This document shows, in pieces, positions 51,975 to 61,026 of a stretch of 64,000 nt of DNA (position 1 is its first letter; every line of letters begins with the position of its first letter). The stretch is taken from the NCBI GenBank assembly GCA_016935765.1, contig JAFGQG010000175.1, positions 1 through 64,000 of the forward strand, in the 5' to 3' direction. Made by a program: the position numbers and the translations under genes. Source of the DNA: a bacterium. Lineage in GTDB: Bacteria > UBP14 > UBA6098 > JAFGQG01. Below the pieces are notes generated by a model, which was not told the origin of the DNA, ran no database searches, and saw only the letters and a list, made by a program, of their open reading frames with translations.

Positions 51975-52754
51975 ATGGGAAAACGGTTGGTTTTTATCCT
52001 ATTTTTTGTCTTGTTGATACCTCTATACAATGTGGTTGAGAGTACGCTATCGGTTTCTTTCGTTCTGGATCCTGAACCTCCCCGCATTGGTGGTGGGGGA
52101 TTTTTTCCGCCTCCCGATACAATTATCCCTGAAACCACTCTGACTATTAGCGCTGACGTGATAGACTTAGGCGCTGGTGTCTGGAGGGATTACATCGCCT
52201 CGTCTTCCGAATGGGGCGATAGCGTTTTTTCTTTTATTACCTGGAGTGTTAATGGGGCAGGTTTTGCAGATACCATTCGAGACGCCTTCTCATTCACCCG
52301 TACATTTAGTAACAGGGATACGGTTGAGGTGTGCATAAACGCTATCGATGAAATCCACAATTACGATTGCTCATGCCCCCCGAATATCTTACATACTTGT
52401 TGGTCTTTCATTTGCTGTGTTCCAAATGCGAATCCACAAGTCTGGGATGTAAATTTTGCCCAGGCTACTGATGGCTCCCACCTGGTGGATATCTATTACT
52501 TTGCGGACGACGAGAACAGCGATCCCGTTAGAATTCACCTGGAGGTTTCAAATGATGGTGGTCTGACTTGGGATGTAGTTGATCTCGTAACGTTCATATC
52601 GCCTTCGGATACTGGCTGGGTAGAGGCGTCTGACACCGAGCGGAGACATATAATTTGGGATATGGGGACGGATTACCCGGAGTGCTTCTTCGAGGAAAGC
52701 GATATAATGGTCAGGGTGTGGGGTGATGATGGGATTTACTATAGATGTGAGTAG
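51975..52754 (+). CDS. Secreted protein sharing the C-terminal module of the 39391 protein
   Basis: 259 residues with a signal peptide ending near VVESTL. Residues about 40-140 hold an Ig-like domain (SADVIDLGAGVWRDYI, TVEVCINAIDEIHNYDCSCPPN). Residues about 150-259 are the same module that ends the protein at 39391: VWDVNFAQATDGSHLVDIYY, VSNDGGLTWDVV, SPSDTGWV, EESDIMVRVWGDDG, closing YYRCE. There is no YPNPFN sorting module, so either it is released to the periplasm or the shared module itself is a sorting signal. No ribosome binding site is seen; a TATAAT at 51963-51968 lies 6 bases before the ATG, suggesting leaderless translation. Confidence 0.65.
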   Translation: MGKRLVFILFFVLLIPLYNVVESTLSVSFVLDPEPPRIGGGGFFPPPDTIIPETTLTISADVIDLGAGVWRDYIASSSEWGDSVFSFITWSVNGAGFADTIRDAFSFTRTFSNRDTVEVCINAIDEIHNYDCSCPPNILHTCWSFICCVPNANPQVWDVNFAQATDGSHLVDIYYFADDENSDPVRIHLEVSNDGGLTWDVVDLVTFISPSDTGWVEASDTERRHIIWDMGTDYPECFFEESDIMVRVWGDDGIYYRCE

Positions 52755-52806
52755 TAGATTTTTCAACCATTACCGGTCGTTTCCCCGACCGGTCGGGATT
52801 ACCCTG

Positions 52807-52878
52807 ATGCACCCCGAAGCAAGCGACATAAAGGTTAGTATCATTGCCAATGATGGTATAAATTTTAGCTGCGAGTAA
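52807..52878 (+). pseudogene. Remnant of another copy of the shared C-terminal module
   Basis: The frame 52807-52878 reads HPEASDIKVSIIANDGINF, then SCE and stop. It aligns with EESDIMVRVWGDDGIYYRCE, the end of the protein at 51975. It is preceded by an inverted repeat (CCGGTCG...CGACCGG, 52773-52792) and no longer continuous module sequence, so only the end survives. It lies 52 bases after the intact gene. Confidence 0.5.
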
Positions 52879-52936
52879 GAAATTTTTTGTGAACAAATTT
52901 TTTAAAACTAATTTAAAGATGAACTGGATTTTTAAC

Positions 52937-52968
52937 TTGCTATAAATTAGGAATAATGTAAATTATTC
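52937..52968 (+). promoter_or_regulatory. Likely promoter/operator of relBE
   Basis: Inverted repeat GAATAAT-GTAA-ATTATTC (52951-52968, perfect 7-base arms) overlapping a possible promoter TTGCTA (52937-52942), 16-base spacer, TAAATT (52959-52964). Position in the promoter suits autorepression by a RelB-type antitoxin. It lies about 100 bases upstream of the antitoxin start, before the direct repeat. Confidence 0.4.
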
Positions 52969-52994
52969 TTTAATAATTTATATGGTTAAGGTTT

Positions 52995-53044
52995 AGTCCA
53001 ATGAATCCAACGGTGTCCAAAGTTTTTCCAATCGATCCAACGGA
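52995..53044 (+). repeat. Left 50-base direct repeat of the relBE cassette
   Basis: Made of micro-units such as GTCCAATGA, ATCCAACGG, TGTCCAAAG and TCCAATCG. It matches 53502-53551 at 41 of 50 positions in the same orientation. A frame beginning at the ATG 53001 reads MNPTVSKVFPIDPTESKRRK and stops at 53063, 2 bases before the antitoxin ATG. Confidence 0.75.
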
Positions 53045-53065
53045 ATCCAAAAGGAGAAAATAATT

Positions 53066-53260
53066 ATGCAGACTTTAGCTGAACTTACAGTCGAAGAACT
53101 CAAAACTCTTATTCATGAGACTGTCGAGGAGAGTATTGAAGACTATATAGAGGATTTAATTGCAGCTGCGAGTTCAGGTTACATCCAATCGATACAAGAA
53201 GCCAGGCAGGATTATAAAGCTGGGCGTGTCAAAATTTTTGAGAATGTTTTTAATGTATAA
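53066..53260 (+). CDS. RelB-like antitoxin
   Basis: 64 residues, acidic: ELTVEELKTLIHETVEESIE, then YIQSIQEARQDYKAGRVKIF and a short end. The EARxDYKxGRV motif is typical of small antitoxins that precede RelE/ParE toxins. AGGAG lies 9 bases upstream of the ATG. The gene overlaps the toxin gene by 8 bases. It lies inside a cassette flanked by 50-base direct repeats. Confidence 0.8.
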   Translation: MQTLAELTVEELKTLIHETVEESIEDYIEDLIAAASSGYIQSIQEARQDYKAGRVKIFENVFNV

Positions 53261-53501
53261 TATCATCATTACTGAAAGAGCGCTTCGGGATATTAATAAA
53301 CTTGATAGTGGATTAAAAAATCGCATTGGTAAGAAATTGAAGCAGTTTACAAAAAACCCTTTAAAATATGCAAGAAAGCTTAAACGACCGGAAATAGGCT
53401 CATTCAGATTCAGAATTGGTGATTATAGAGTCGTTTTTGATATTGATGAAAATACTATAGTGATTTTAAGAGTAGGGCACAGAAAGGATATTTATAAATG
53501 A
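53253..53501 (+). CDS. RelE/ParE family toxin
   Basis: 82 residues from the ATG at 53253; the frame is open further upstream but only within the antitoxin gene. The sequence YNIIITERALRDINKL, then NRIGKKLKQFTKNPLKYARKL, GSFRFRIGDYRVVFDID and VILRVGHRKDIYK matches the RelE fold, with conserved R-x-G-D-Y-R and the terminal GHR-x-x-I-Y. RelE toxins cut mRNA in the ribosome. Gene order, overlap and lengths fit a complete functional module. The right-hand direct repeat begins 1 base after its stop codon. Confidence 0.88.
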   Translation: MYNIIITERALRDINKLDSGLKNRIGKKLKQFTKNPLKYARKLKRPEIGSFRFRIGDYRVVFDIDENTIVILRVGHRKDIYK

Positions 53502-53551
53502 AATCTAATGAATCCAACGATGTCCAAAATTTGTACAATCAATCCAGTGGA
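53502..53551 (+). repeat. Right 50-base direct repeat of the relBE cassette
   Basis: AATCTAATGAATCCAACGAT and following TGTCCAAAAT...AATCCAGTGGA, 82% identical to 52995-53044. A frame from the ATG at 53508 (MNPTMSKICTINPVEF...) stays open to a TGA at 53592-53594, which overlaps the ATG of the next gene (53591). Confidence 0.75.
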
Positions 53552-53590
53552 GTTTTTTAGACATTTTATTAGAATTAAAGGGGATATTAT

Positions 53591-56500
53591 ATGAGATACA
53601 ATAATCTGATTTTACCAATTTTATTAATTTCACTCGTATTTTTTAGCCAGGTCCAGGCGGATTCAACATCGGCGGTTTCGGACCTGGGAGTCCTTGACAA
53701 CTGCTCTCCACGAGTAACGATCGATTTTCCCGGACTGAATGATACACTGATCTGCAATAGTGACAGCGTCTTACTGTGGACAGCTATCGATAGCTTCTTC
53801 AATCCCAATCCCATAATTTCGATAGAATACTCTTATGACGGCGGACCATTTACTTCCCTCGCTTCGGATGAGGAGAATGACGGTATCTGGGAGTGGTTAT
53901 CCATTCCACCAATCTCCTCGAATAACGTCCTTATTTTACTTACCGCGATCGACAGTCTGGGGAATATTGGAAGCGATACTTCGGAAGTGTTCACTATTTA
54001 CTGCAACGTTGTTGGTCCGGTCGCTAGAATTATTGAACCGCTGCCGAATACCGTAACAAGCTGCGATGATCAGGAAATAATCGTAGAAATCCTCGATGTG
54101 GATGGAGTGGACGCCAGCACTATCCGTCTGTCGATAATTTCAAGCTGGATCGCGGACACATTCGATATCTCGGACAGCCGCTTGACATTCGTGAACGACA
54201 CCCTGAGGTTTACTCCAGTGGGACCAACCTGGGAACATTGTGAAACCGTCCAGGTATGCCTGCTCGAAGCTATGGATAATTTCGGCAATTCCCTCGCCGC
54301 CGGCGAATTATGCTGGTCGTTCCTGGTTGACCTGCTGCCGCCCGAACTGGTATCATCATACCCGATTGATGGAGGCACCGTTTATGATACTCTCCAACCG
54401 ATTACGATAAGACTCGTTGATGATTGCAGCGGTATCGACCCGGATTCACTCCTGCTCATCGTTAACGATTCGAACCTCACTCTCGATGATCCATGCCTAA
54501 CCCTGGATGACACTATGTTATACTTCGATCCGGCGCTATGCGGAATGTCGTTTCCATTCGGGACAACTGCTGAGTACTGCCTCATGTACGCTAGGGATTT
54601 TGCGGAGTATTGCGGACCGAACGTCACACCGCCAAATTGCTTTCAATTTTTTATCTGGCTCATGGATACCCTCGGACCTACTGCCAGATTGATAACCCCG
54701 CACGATGGCTGGATCGTTGCCTGTACCGACCAGATAATTATGATAATGCTCACAGATACTAACCCGGTTGAACCATCTTCGATAATTCTTGAGGTAAACG
54801 GGATCCCATATACCACTGATAGTACACAGCTTGAATACACCGACCTGCTTTTGATATTTACACCTTCCGAATGGTTTGTGAACGGAGAGCTGATTGAGAT
54901 AAACCTTCTCGCTGCGGAGGATGTGTTCGGTAATCCTATGGCGCGTACGTATTACTGGTCTTTCACCATGGATCTGGCTCCCCCGATTTTTGTTGGTTAT
55001 TCCCCGACAGACGATACACTCCGTTCAGCAACACCAGAAATCAGGTTCGAGATCTTAGATTCCATCTCCGGAGTTGATCCGTTCACGCTGCAGATAACTA
55101 TAAATGGCTCTTTGTTTACCTTTCCGGGGGATTTTAACTGGGAATTTGATGAGATAATTTTTGATCCGGCAGACCACGGAATGGCTTTCTCTAATGGCGA
55201 AAATGTGGAGGCTTGCCTGGTAATTGCGGGGGACTCCCCGGACACCTGCATTCCGAACACGCTTAGGGACACCTGTTTTAACTTTATTGTTGACCTGGCA
55301 GGACCACATACATTTATCCATTCGCCCACCGGGTACACATCATGCGAGTACCAGACTATCGAGATCGATTTTTCGTCGCGGTTCGGTGTTGATTCAACCT
55401 CTATCAGCTTCCGGCTGAATGCTGACATAATGGATATTTACGACCCGGAATTAAGCCTGAGTGGTCTGACTCTAACTTATACACCAACAATCCCGTTCAG
55501 TGATGGCGACACTCTAAACGTGTCACTTATTTCCCTCGAGGATACTACGGGGATAGGCGCGTCGGAACTGCCCCATGCATGGAGTTTTATCGTTGATTTG
55601 ACGCCGCCGGAAGTCACTCCGGTAACACCCGGGGTTGGTACTACAGTGGTGACGCCTCCAGAACTCATAACAGTTACGGTTTCGGACCGGCTGGCAGGTT
55701 TGCGGCTCGATTCGCTCTGGATACAGATCGATGGCGGAACGAGGTATTTTATTTCGGATCCCGGTGTCTTCTGGGGTGAACCTGTACTAGGGTTTTACCC
55801 GGATAGCGCGGGTGTTGTCTTCGCTGACTACGACACCGTGGAAGTTTGTGTAGGCGCGATGGACCTCGCTGAATACTGCGGTCCTAACGGCACACTATTC
55901 TGCTGGACGTTCTACATCTCCCGCGGCGATAACCCGGTTGCCAGGATAGACAGCCCTGAGGATGTCTTCATCGACGGCGAGATCTGGGTAGCCTGTCCTA
56001 CAGAGTGTATCGTGATAGTGATAGACGACCCTGACAGCAATCTCGTGTTAGATAGTATCAGATTTAATATTGACATGTCAACCTTTTTCCTGTCATCACC
56101 TGGTGTGACGTGGGTGGGAGACGAAGCGCATATAAACATCACTTACTGCCCCCCTGACGGGTGGGATGATAACGACACAATAATAGTCACGAATGTTGTT
56201 GCTTACGACAGTTATGGCAACCCGCTTGCGGGTACGCCGCCGTATCTCGAATTCATGACCGACTTCTCACCGCCGGAGTTCTCCGGAGTGATCCCGTCGG
56301 ACACAATTTTAGCTACCACTTCCGCGGCTATTGGTTTCTCTGCTACCGACCTGCGCGACGTAATAAACGAGAGCCTGTACGTTTACGTGAATGGCGTTTT
56401 CAGAGGCTCCAGAGCTTCGGCTAACTGGAGTGTGGGTTCCCTCGAAGATGGAGACTCGGTCTGCGTGACAGCCGTTTGCTGGGACGATACTGCAGACTAT

Positions 56501-59431
56501 GGATGCCCGATATACACTCACCGCGCTGAGACTACCTGGTGTTTCCTTATCTCTTTCGGTGAGGTTCCCATCGCTACTCTCTCCGACCCGGTAACGGACC
56601 ATTCCGGGGATGGCGAAATATGGGTGGCTTGCCCCACGGAAACGCTATTTATCAACTTCACCGACTCTGACAGTAATTTGATACCGGACAGCATTCGAGT
56701 GCAGGTGAACGATGACACTTTAACCATTTACAGCGCTGGTGTTACCTGGACCGGGGACGGAACCGGCGGCACTTTCGCTTATCTCCCCGAACCTTCGGGA
56801 TGGATTGAAGGGGTAGTCTATACAGTAACTGTTCTGGCTGCTGTTGATTCTCTTGGTAATATACTTGCTGATCCACCTTCACCGCTTATCTTCTCTGTGG
56901 ATTATTCACCGCCAATTTTATCGGCGTTTTATCCCTTACCTGGCGCGGTTGTAACGGTGCCCTCGATCGATGCTTATTTTTCGTCCGAAGACCTGGGCAT
57001 CGATGTAAGGATAGACAGCCTGTACGTGGAGATCGATGGCATGCCTTTAACTGCCGTGGAGGATAGCGGTACTTCTCTCGATTCACTGGAAGACGGGGAG
57101 GAAGTCTGTCTCACCGCGGTCAGCTGGGACGATTACTGCGATTATGGCTGCCCGGAGATTACCCACCGCGCTGAGACTACCTGGTGCTTCACCCTCGATT
57201 TTGCCGGTATCTCTGTTTCAGGACCAAACCTCTACATCTGCCAGGGAAGCGCGGACTCATTCGATATCACCGCGGCCGGCGGCTCTGGTACTTTGAGTTT
57301 CCTGTGGTCGCCACCTGATTTCCTGAGCGATGTAAATGTGCTGAATCCACTCGTCGATCCGGATATTCCGACATCACCGGATACGCTGGGATACACCCTT
57401 ACCGTAACTGACTCGTTCGGAGTTGCTGTTGAGGAAACCTTTTATGTTTTTCTCAGTTCTCCGATGTATATATATCAGCTTTTTGATGGCGAAATGCCAG
57501 ATAGTCATGCGTATTTTTGTGAAGGAGAGGACTTGAATATATCGTTCGATATTTCCGGCGGAGTCCCTCCTTACACGGCTGAGTGGCACCTGTCAACAGG
57601 CGAAACCTTGTACTTCGAAGATTCGACTTTAACTATGGATACTACGACCGAGTTTACGGTTGTAATAACTGATGCCTTCGGATGCCGGGATTCTACAACT
57701 GCTGAAGCATGGGTGTGTGATTCTCCTGCTCCGTTCAGCTGGATATATCCTGCTCCCGATGAGGAGGTTCCAGTCGGACCGGTTACCCTAATATGGGAAG
57801 CATCCTACGTCAGTGAGGGGATACTGACTTACGATGTGTATCTTGATGATATTCTTATCGCAGACGATATTATCGATACAACTTTTACGACGGATTCGAT
57901 CCCCTGCGGTGAAACTCACACCTGGACGGTGGTAGCTGAGAATAATTGCTACGGAGAGTGTGCCCTGGTCGATTCGTTCCCGATGGATCCGCCATTTCAT
58001 ACTGAGCCCTGTGACTTATGCTCGTTGGAAGTTTACGGCGCTGATGCAGCTATTTGTTATGGCGAATCTTCTACGTTCGGCGTCTATGCCGAGGGTGCAA
58101 CCGCAGACCTGGAGATTACCTGGGATCCTGCCGATGGGCTATCGGATCCAACTATTCTCAATCCTGTCGCAGCGCCTGAGACCACTTCCACTTATATTAT
58201 CACGGCGAGGGATACTGCCTTCGGACCAGGCTGCATCGATGTGGATACATTTACCATCGTGGTCAGCCCTGAGATTAATATATCATATTGGCTCTTTGCG
58301 GAAGACACATTTTGGTTCTGTATGGGCTATGATCAAGAGTTTTACGCTGACTTTACCGGTGGCATCCCTCCGTATTCGTACGAGTGGACGATAAATGATA
58401 CGGGTGTCATAACAGATTCAAGTTTCACTCATCCCATGGGTGAGTCTTTTAATCTTGTATTAACAGTTTATGACAGTTTGGGATGCTGGGATTCGGATAC
58501 CTTATTGGTCCTTGTTTGCGATACGCTTCAGCAATTTTATTTAGTATCCCCGGAGGCTGATGAAACGGTTCCTCCTGATTCGGTGCAGTTGATATGGACA
58601 TCTGCTGATGTTATCCTTGGCAATGTTTACTATGATGTTTACTTGGACGATTCACTAATAGCGTCAGGGATCACTGACACTTTCACGTGGACGAATCCGA
58701 TTCCCTGCGGCGAAACGCATTCCTGGGGAGTATGGGCTTATTCGGATTGCGACGGGTGCGATTTCTGGCGTGAGATATTTGGAGATCCCGTTTTTCACAC
58801 CTCCCCTTGCCTGTATCCAGACCTCTATGTTGAAGATAGCGATATAGAATTCGAGGATTTTCAGCTGCAGCCGATTACCCGGACGGAGGAGGGTGATTCG
58901 CTGCTTATCTATGCCACGGTCCATAACGACTCATTCGAGACATTGCATAATTTTGTGGTTTGCTTCAGCATCAACGGCTCGAGGCTGGACAGCTTCATCA
59001 TCGATTCCCTGCTGGCTGATGATGAGATTACATTAACGCTGCGGGACGCTTTCCCTGAAGGCGCTTACGAGATCTGCGCTTATGCCGACTGCGGTGACAG
59101 GATTTTCGAGAGTGAAGAGAATAATAACGAAGGCTGCGCTGTACTATATGTTATCGGTGTGAAGTGCGACGCTCATCCGACTCCCTTCTCTCCCAACGGA
59201 GACAACTACAATGACGAAGTTAAATTCGAGTATCCCGGAATAGCGGAGCGAGAGGGGATAATCAGGATCTATGACATAAACAACACGCTGGTTCGTGAGT
59301 TGGATGGAGGAGTATCCGATTGGGATGGCTTCGATGAGGAAGGGCATCGCGCGCCGAAAGGGATTTACATTTATATAATTGAAAAGGACAGCAAGATTGT
59401 ATGTAACGGAACGATTTATCTTGTGAGGTAG
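53591..59431 (+). CDS. Giant Ig-repeat secreted protein with PKD-like, CARDB and gliding-type C-terminal domains
   Basis: 1946 residues; AAAGGGG 7 bases upstream, signal peptide ending SQVQADS. Residues about 30-1200 are a chain of Ig-like domains, each opening with a PPE/PPI phrase such as LPPELVSSYPIDGGTV or TPPEVTPVTPGVGTTV and carrying D-S-L/F-x-I-x-V-N/D-G strands. Two neighbouring units (about 775-1000 and 1000-1210) repeat the phrases DGEIWVACPTE and HRAETTWCF. Residues about 1215-1720 contain SprB/PKD-like domains (ICQGSADSFDITAAGGSG, GGIPPYSYEWTIND). A CARDB-like domain (DGDSLLIYATVHN-type to ESEENNNEGC) precedes a CHU_C/gliding-associated C-terminus (PTPFSPNGDNYNDEVKF, PKGIYIYIIE). 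Likely a long surface adhesin or filament exported by a T9SS-like system. Confidence 0.75.
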   Translation: MRYNNLILPILLISLVFFSQVQADSTSAVSDLGVLDNCSPRVTIDFPGLNDTLICNSDSVLLWTAIDSFFNPNPIISIEYSYDGGPFTSLASDEENDGIWEWLSIPPISSNNVLILLTAIDSLGNIGSDTSEVFTIYCNVVGPVARIIEPLPNTVTSCDDQEIIVEILDVDGVDASTIRLSIISSWIADTFDISDSRLTFVNDTLRFTPVGPTWEHCETVQVCLLEAMDNFGNSLAAGELCWSFLVDLLPPELVSSYPIDGGTVYDTLQPITIRLVDDCSGIDPDSLLLIVNDSNLTLDDPCLTLDDTMLYFDPALCGMSFPFGTTAEYCLMYARDFAEYCGPNVTPPNCFQFFIWLMDTLGPTARLITPHDGWIVACTDQIIMIMLTDTNPVEPSSIILEVNGIPYTTDSTQLEYTDLLLIFTPSEWFVNGELIEINLLAAEDVFGNPMARTYYWSFTMDLAPPIFVGYSPTDDTLRSATPEIRFEILDSISGVDPFTLQITINGSLFTFPGDFNWEFDEIIFDPADHGMAFSNGENVEACLVIAGDSPDTCIPNTLRDTCFNFIVDLAGPHTFIHSPTGYTSCEYQTIEIDFSSRFGVDSTSISFRLNADIMDIYDPELSLSGLTLTYTPTIPFSDGDTLNVSLISLEDTTGIGASELPHAWSFIVDLTPPEVTPVTPGVGTTVVTPPELITVTVSDRLAGLRLDSLWIQIDGGTRYFISDPGVFWGEPVLGFYPDSAGVVFADYDTVEVCVGAMDLAEYCGPNGTLFCWTFYISRGDNPVARIDSPEDVFIDGEIWVACPTECIVIVIDDPDSNLVLDSIRFNIDMSTFFLSSPGVTWVGDEAHINITYCPPDGWDDNDTIIVTNVVAYDSYGNPLAGTPPYLEFMTDFSPPEFSGVIPSDTILATTSAAIGFSATDLRDVINESLYVYVNGVFRGSRASANWSVGSLEDGDSVCVTAVCWDDTADYGCPIYTHRAETTWCFLISFGEVPIATLSDPVTDHSGDGEIWVACPTETLFINFTDSDSNLIPDSIRVQVNDDTLTIYSAGVTWTGDGTGGTFAYLPEPSGWIEGVVYTVTVLAAVDSLGNILADPPSPLIFSVDYSPPILSAFYPLPGAVVTVPSIDAYFSSEDLGIDVRIDSLYVEIDGMPLTAVEDSGTSLDSLEDGEEVCLTAVSWDDYCDYGCPEITHRAETTWCFTLDFAGISVSGPNLYICQGSADSFDITAAGGSGTLSFLWSPPDFLSDVNVLNPLVDPDIPTSPDTLGYTLTVTDSFGVAVEETFYVFLSSPMYIYQLFDGEMPDSHAYFCEGEDLNISFDISGGVPPYTAEWHLSTGETLYFEDSTLTMDTTTEFTVVITDAFGCRDSTTAEAWVCDSPAPFSWIYPAPDEEVPVGPVTLIWEASYVSEGILTYDVYLDDILIADDIIDTTFTTDSIPCGETHTWTVVAENNCYGECALVDSFPMDPPFHTEPCDLCSLEVYGADAAICYGESSTFGVYAEGATADLEITWDPADGLSDPTILNPVAAPETTSTYIITARDTAFGPGCIDVDTFTIVVSPEINISYWLFAEDTFWFCMGYDQEFYADFTGGIPPYSYEWTINDTGVITDSSFTHPMGESFNLVLTVYDSLGCWDSDTLLVLVCDTLQQFYLVSPEADETVPPDSVQLIWTSADVILGNVYYDVYLDDSLIASGITDTFTWTNPIPCGETHSWGVWAYSDCDGCDFWREIFGDPVFHTSPCLYPDLYVEDSDIEFEDFQLQPITRTEEGDSLLIYATVHNDSFETLHNFVVCFSINGSRLDSFIIDSLLADDEITLTLRDAFPEGAYEICAYADCGDRIFESEENNNEGCAVLYVIGVKCDAHPTPFSPNGDNYNDEVKFEYPGIAEREGIIRIYDINNTLVRELDGGVSDWDGFDEEGHRAPKGIYIYIIEKDSKIVCNGTIYLVR

Positions 59432-59489
59432 AAATTTAAGAAGAATTTTTTAATTTTATGTATTTCAGAATAACGGTAAAATAATTAAA

Positions 59490-59681
59490 ATGAAAATATT
59501 TGGATTAAAAGGCTTTAGTAAAACAATAATAATACTAAAATATTGTAATGTTGAAATTAGTTTGTTAAGCTTAAATACTATGAAAACACATAGTAAGAAA
59601 TTAGTAAAAATAAAATATATTGGGAATAAAATAGATGAGAACACTTGGATTACGATAAAAGGTAAGGTTATTGAAATATAG
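59490..59681 (+). CDS. Small hypothetical protein
   Basis: 63 residues, lysine/isoleucine-rich (MKIFGLKGFSKTIIILKY, KLVKIKYIGNKIDENTW, ITIKGKVIEI). No family is recognised and no ribosome binding site is visible. The AT-rich composition matches the following ATPase gene rather than the giant surface gene before it, so it may belong to the same acquired segment. It could equally be a chance open frame; its beta-strand-like C-terminal half is the only support for coding. Confidence 0.25.
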   Translation: MKIFGLKGFSKTIIILKYCNVEISLLSLNTMKTHSKKLVKIKYIGNKIDENTWITIKGKVIEI

Positions 59682-59745
59682 AATACAAAATCAGATAAAA
59701 TCAACCAAGCAGGATTAATAGGAGATGAAAATCTTAGGAGAATAA

Positions 59746-59853
59746 ATGACAATTCCAGTAATTCCCGTGGATTCCAGTTTCGTTCCAATATATTCCAGTG
59801 AATTCCAGTCGTTTCCAATGAATTATCTAAGGAAAAACGATGAATTTAAATGA
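59746..59853 (+). CDS. Possible leader peptide encoded by the left repeat of the ATPase cassette
   Basis: 35 codons from an ATG with a good AGGAG five bases upstream: MTIPVIPVDSSFVPIY, SSEFQSFPMNYLRKNDEFK, stop. It is translated straight through the micro-repeat and ends 11 bases past the ATG of the ATPase (59840), overlapping it. A matching peptide start (IPVIPADS) is encoded by the right-hand repeat. Whether it is made is unknown; the good ribosome binding site is the main reason to list it. Confidence 0.3.
   Translation: MTIPVIPVDSSFVPIYSSEFQSFPMNYLRKNDEFK
59750..59826 (+). repeat. Left TTCCA-type repeat of the ATPase cassette
   Basis: About seven degenerate units of 9-12 bases: ATTCCAGTA, ATTCCCGTGG, ATTCCAGTTTCG, TTCCAATAT, ATTCCAGTGA, ATTCCAGTCGT, TTCCAATGA. 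A related array in the same orientation follows the ATPase stop codon (61027-61080). Unit style resembles the repeats around relBE. Confidence 0.75.
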
Positions 59854-61024
59854 ATTCAGAAAGCTGTTAAATAACTTTAACGATTTTCCAGTCCAGGAAA
59901 AGAATAAATTTATTGACAGGGAATCCGACGTGGATTTGCTCGAGAAATTTAGTATTTTTTATAAAAACAAAATCGTAGGTATAGCTGGGGAAAGAGGCAT
60001 CGGTAAGACTTCACTCCTTAATGTGATTTCTACCCAGGAAGAAGTAACAAAGATCATTATCTCGATAGAGGAAAAGGAAAGTAAAATTGAGATATTAATA
60101 GACCTTCTTTTTAAATTAGCTGAAAACTTTATCCATTCCGAATATAAAGAAATAAAAAAAACTGCTGAAAAAGTGATTAAATTCATTATTGAAGAAAAAA
60201 CAGAAGAGAGAAGTCGAAAAGGGGGTTTGTCTTATTTTGTTGATTTCAATTTGGGAAAGGTGGAGAAGAAAAGTGAAAGGTTTATTCTTCTTAATGTAAA
60301 GGAAGCTTTAAAATCTTTAATGAAGGAAGTAAGCGAGAAATATAAGCTACTGCTTTGTATTGATGAGATAGATAAAGAATCTCTGCACAATTTTATGGTT
60401 ATAATCGATTCGATTAAGAATGCGGTAAGATTTGAAAATATTAATATAATAATATCAATGCCACCTGTGGTTTATTTTAATTATCTTGAAGGAATAATAA
60501 CGAAAAATTCGTCGTATAGTCTGGAGAATATTTTTCAGGAAATCATATATTTAAAACCACTCTCAAATGAACAAATATCCACCATAATGAGAAAGAAGCT
60601 GATGAAGTATCAGGATGTTTTACCTGCAGACACAGAGGAATTGATTCTTGATTATGCTATGGGTAATCCTAGGATTGCTGTTTTAACTGTTTTCAATACG
60701 TTAGGTAGAAAAAAACATACAAAACCTCGTCTTGAAAAAAAGGATGTTCTTGAGGTAATCATGCCAGTTCTTATACATTATATGGAAAATTTGGATTTGA
60801 CTGATAAAGAAAACCAAAGCTTAAAATTAATAGCTAAATTAGGTACTGCTTTTACAAAGAATAGTGCCACTAATTTATTAGAAAGAAATGAATTCCCGCA
60901 ATCTACGGCTTATATGGTTTTTGATAAATTGGTGGAGAAAAAGGTTTTGATCGAAAAAAATAACAATGGGAAATTGTATGAGTTTAATAAATACTTATAT
61001 GTTTTCTTCAAATATGGAGGATAA
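59840..61024 (+). CDS. AAA+ ATPase, Cdc6/ORC- or STAND-like, with C-terminal winged helix
   Basis: 394 residues. AAGGAAAA precedes the ATG. Residues about 1-45 hold KFIDRESDVDLLEKF, the region before the P-loop in Cdc6/archaeal-ATPase families. Walker A is GERGIGKTS (about 50-58), Walker B LLLCIDEIDKE (about 173-183), sensor-1-like INIIISMPP, and a lid with YLKPLSNEQISTIM and GNPRIAVL (sensor-2 arginine). The last 90 residues look like a winged helix (LDLTDKENQSLKLIAKL, STAYMVFDKLVEKKVLI). It probably uses ATP in a DNA- or protein-bound switch; defence, segregation or regulation are all possible. Much more AT-rich than its neighbours and bracketed by direct repeats: acquired. Confidence 0.75.
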   Translation: MNLNEFRKLLNNFNDFPVQEKNKFIDRESDVDLLEKFSIFYKNKIVGIAGERGIGKTSLLNVISTQEEVTKIIISIEEKESKIEILIDLLFKLAENFIHSEYKEIKKTAEKVIKFIIEEKTEERSRKGGLSYFVDFNLGKVEKKSERFILLNVKEALKSLMKEVSEKYKLLLCIDEIDKESLHNFMVIIDSIKNAVRFENINIIISMPPVVYFNYLEGIITKNSSYSLENIFQEIIYLKPLSNEQISTIMRKKLMKYQDVLPADTEELILDYAMGNPRIAVLTVFNTLGRKKHTKPRLEKKDVLEVIMPVLIHYMENLDLTDKENQSLKLIAKLGTAFTKNSATNLLERNEFPQSTAYMVFDKLVEKKVLIEKNNNGKLYEFNKYLYVFFKYGG

Positions 61025-61026
61025 AA

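Noticed and set aside
59750-59826. Possible CRISPR or integron attC site
   Set aside because: Units are 9-12 bases, degenerate and contiguous, with no unique spacers, no palindromic attC structure and no integrase gene.
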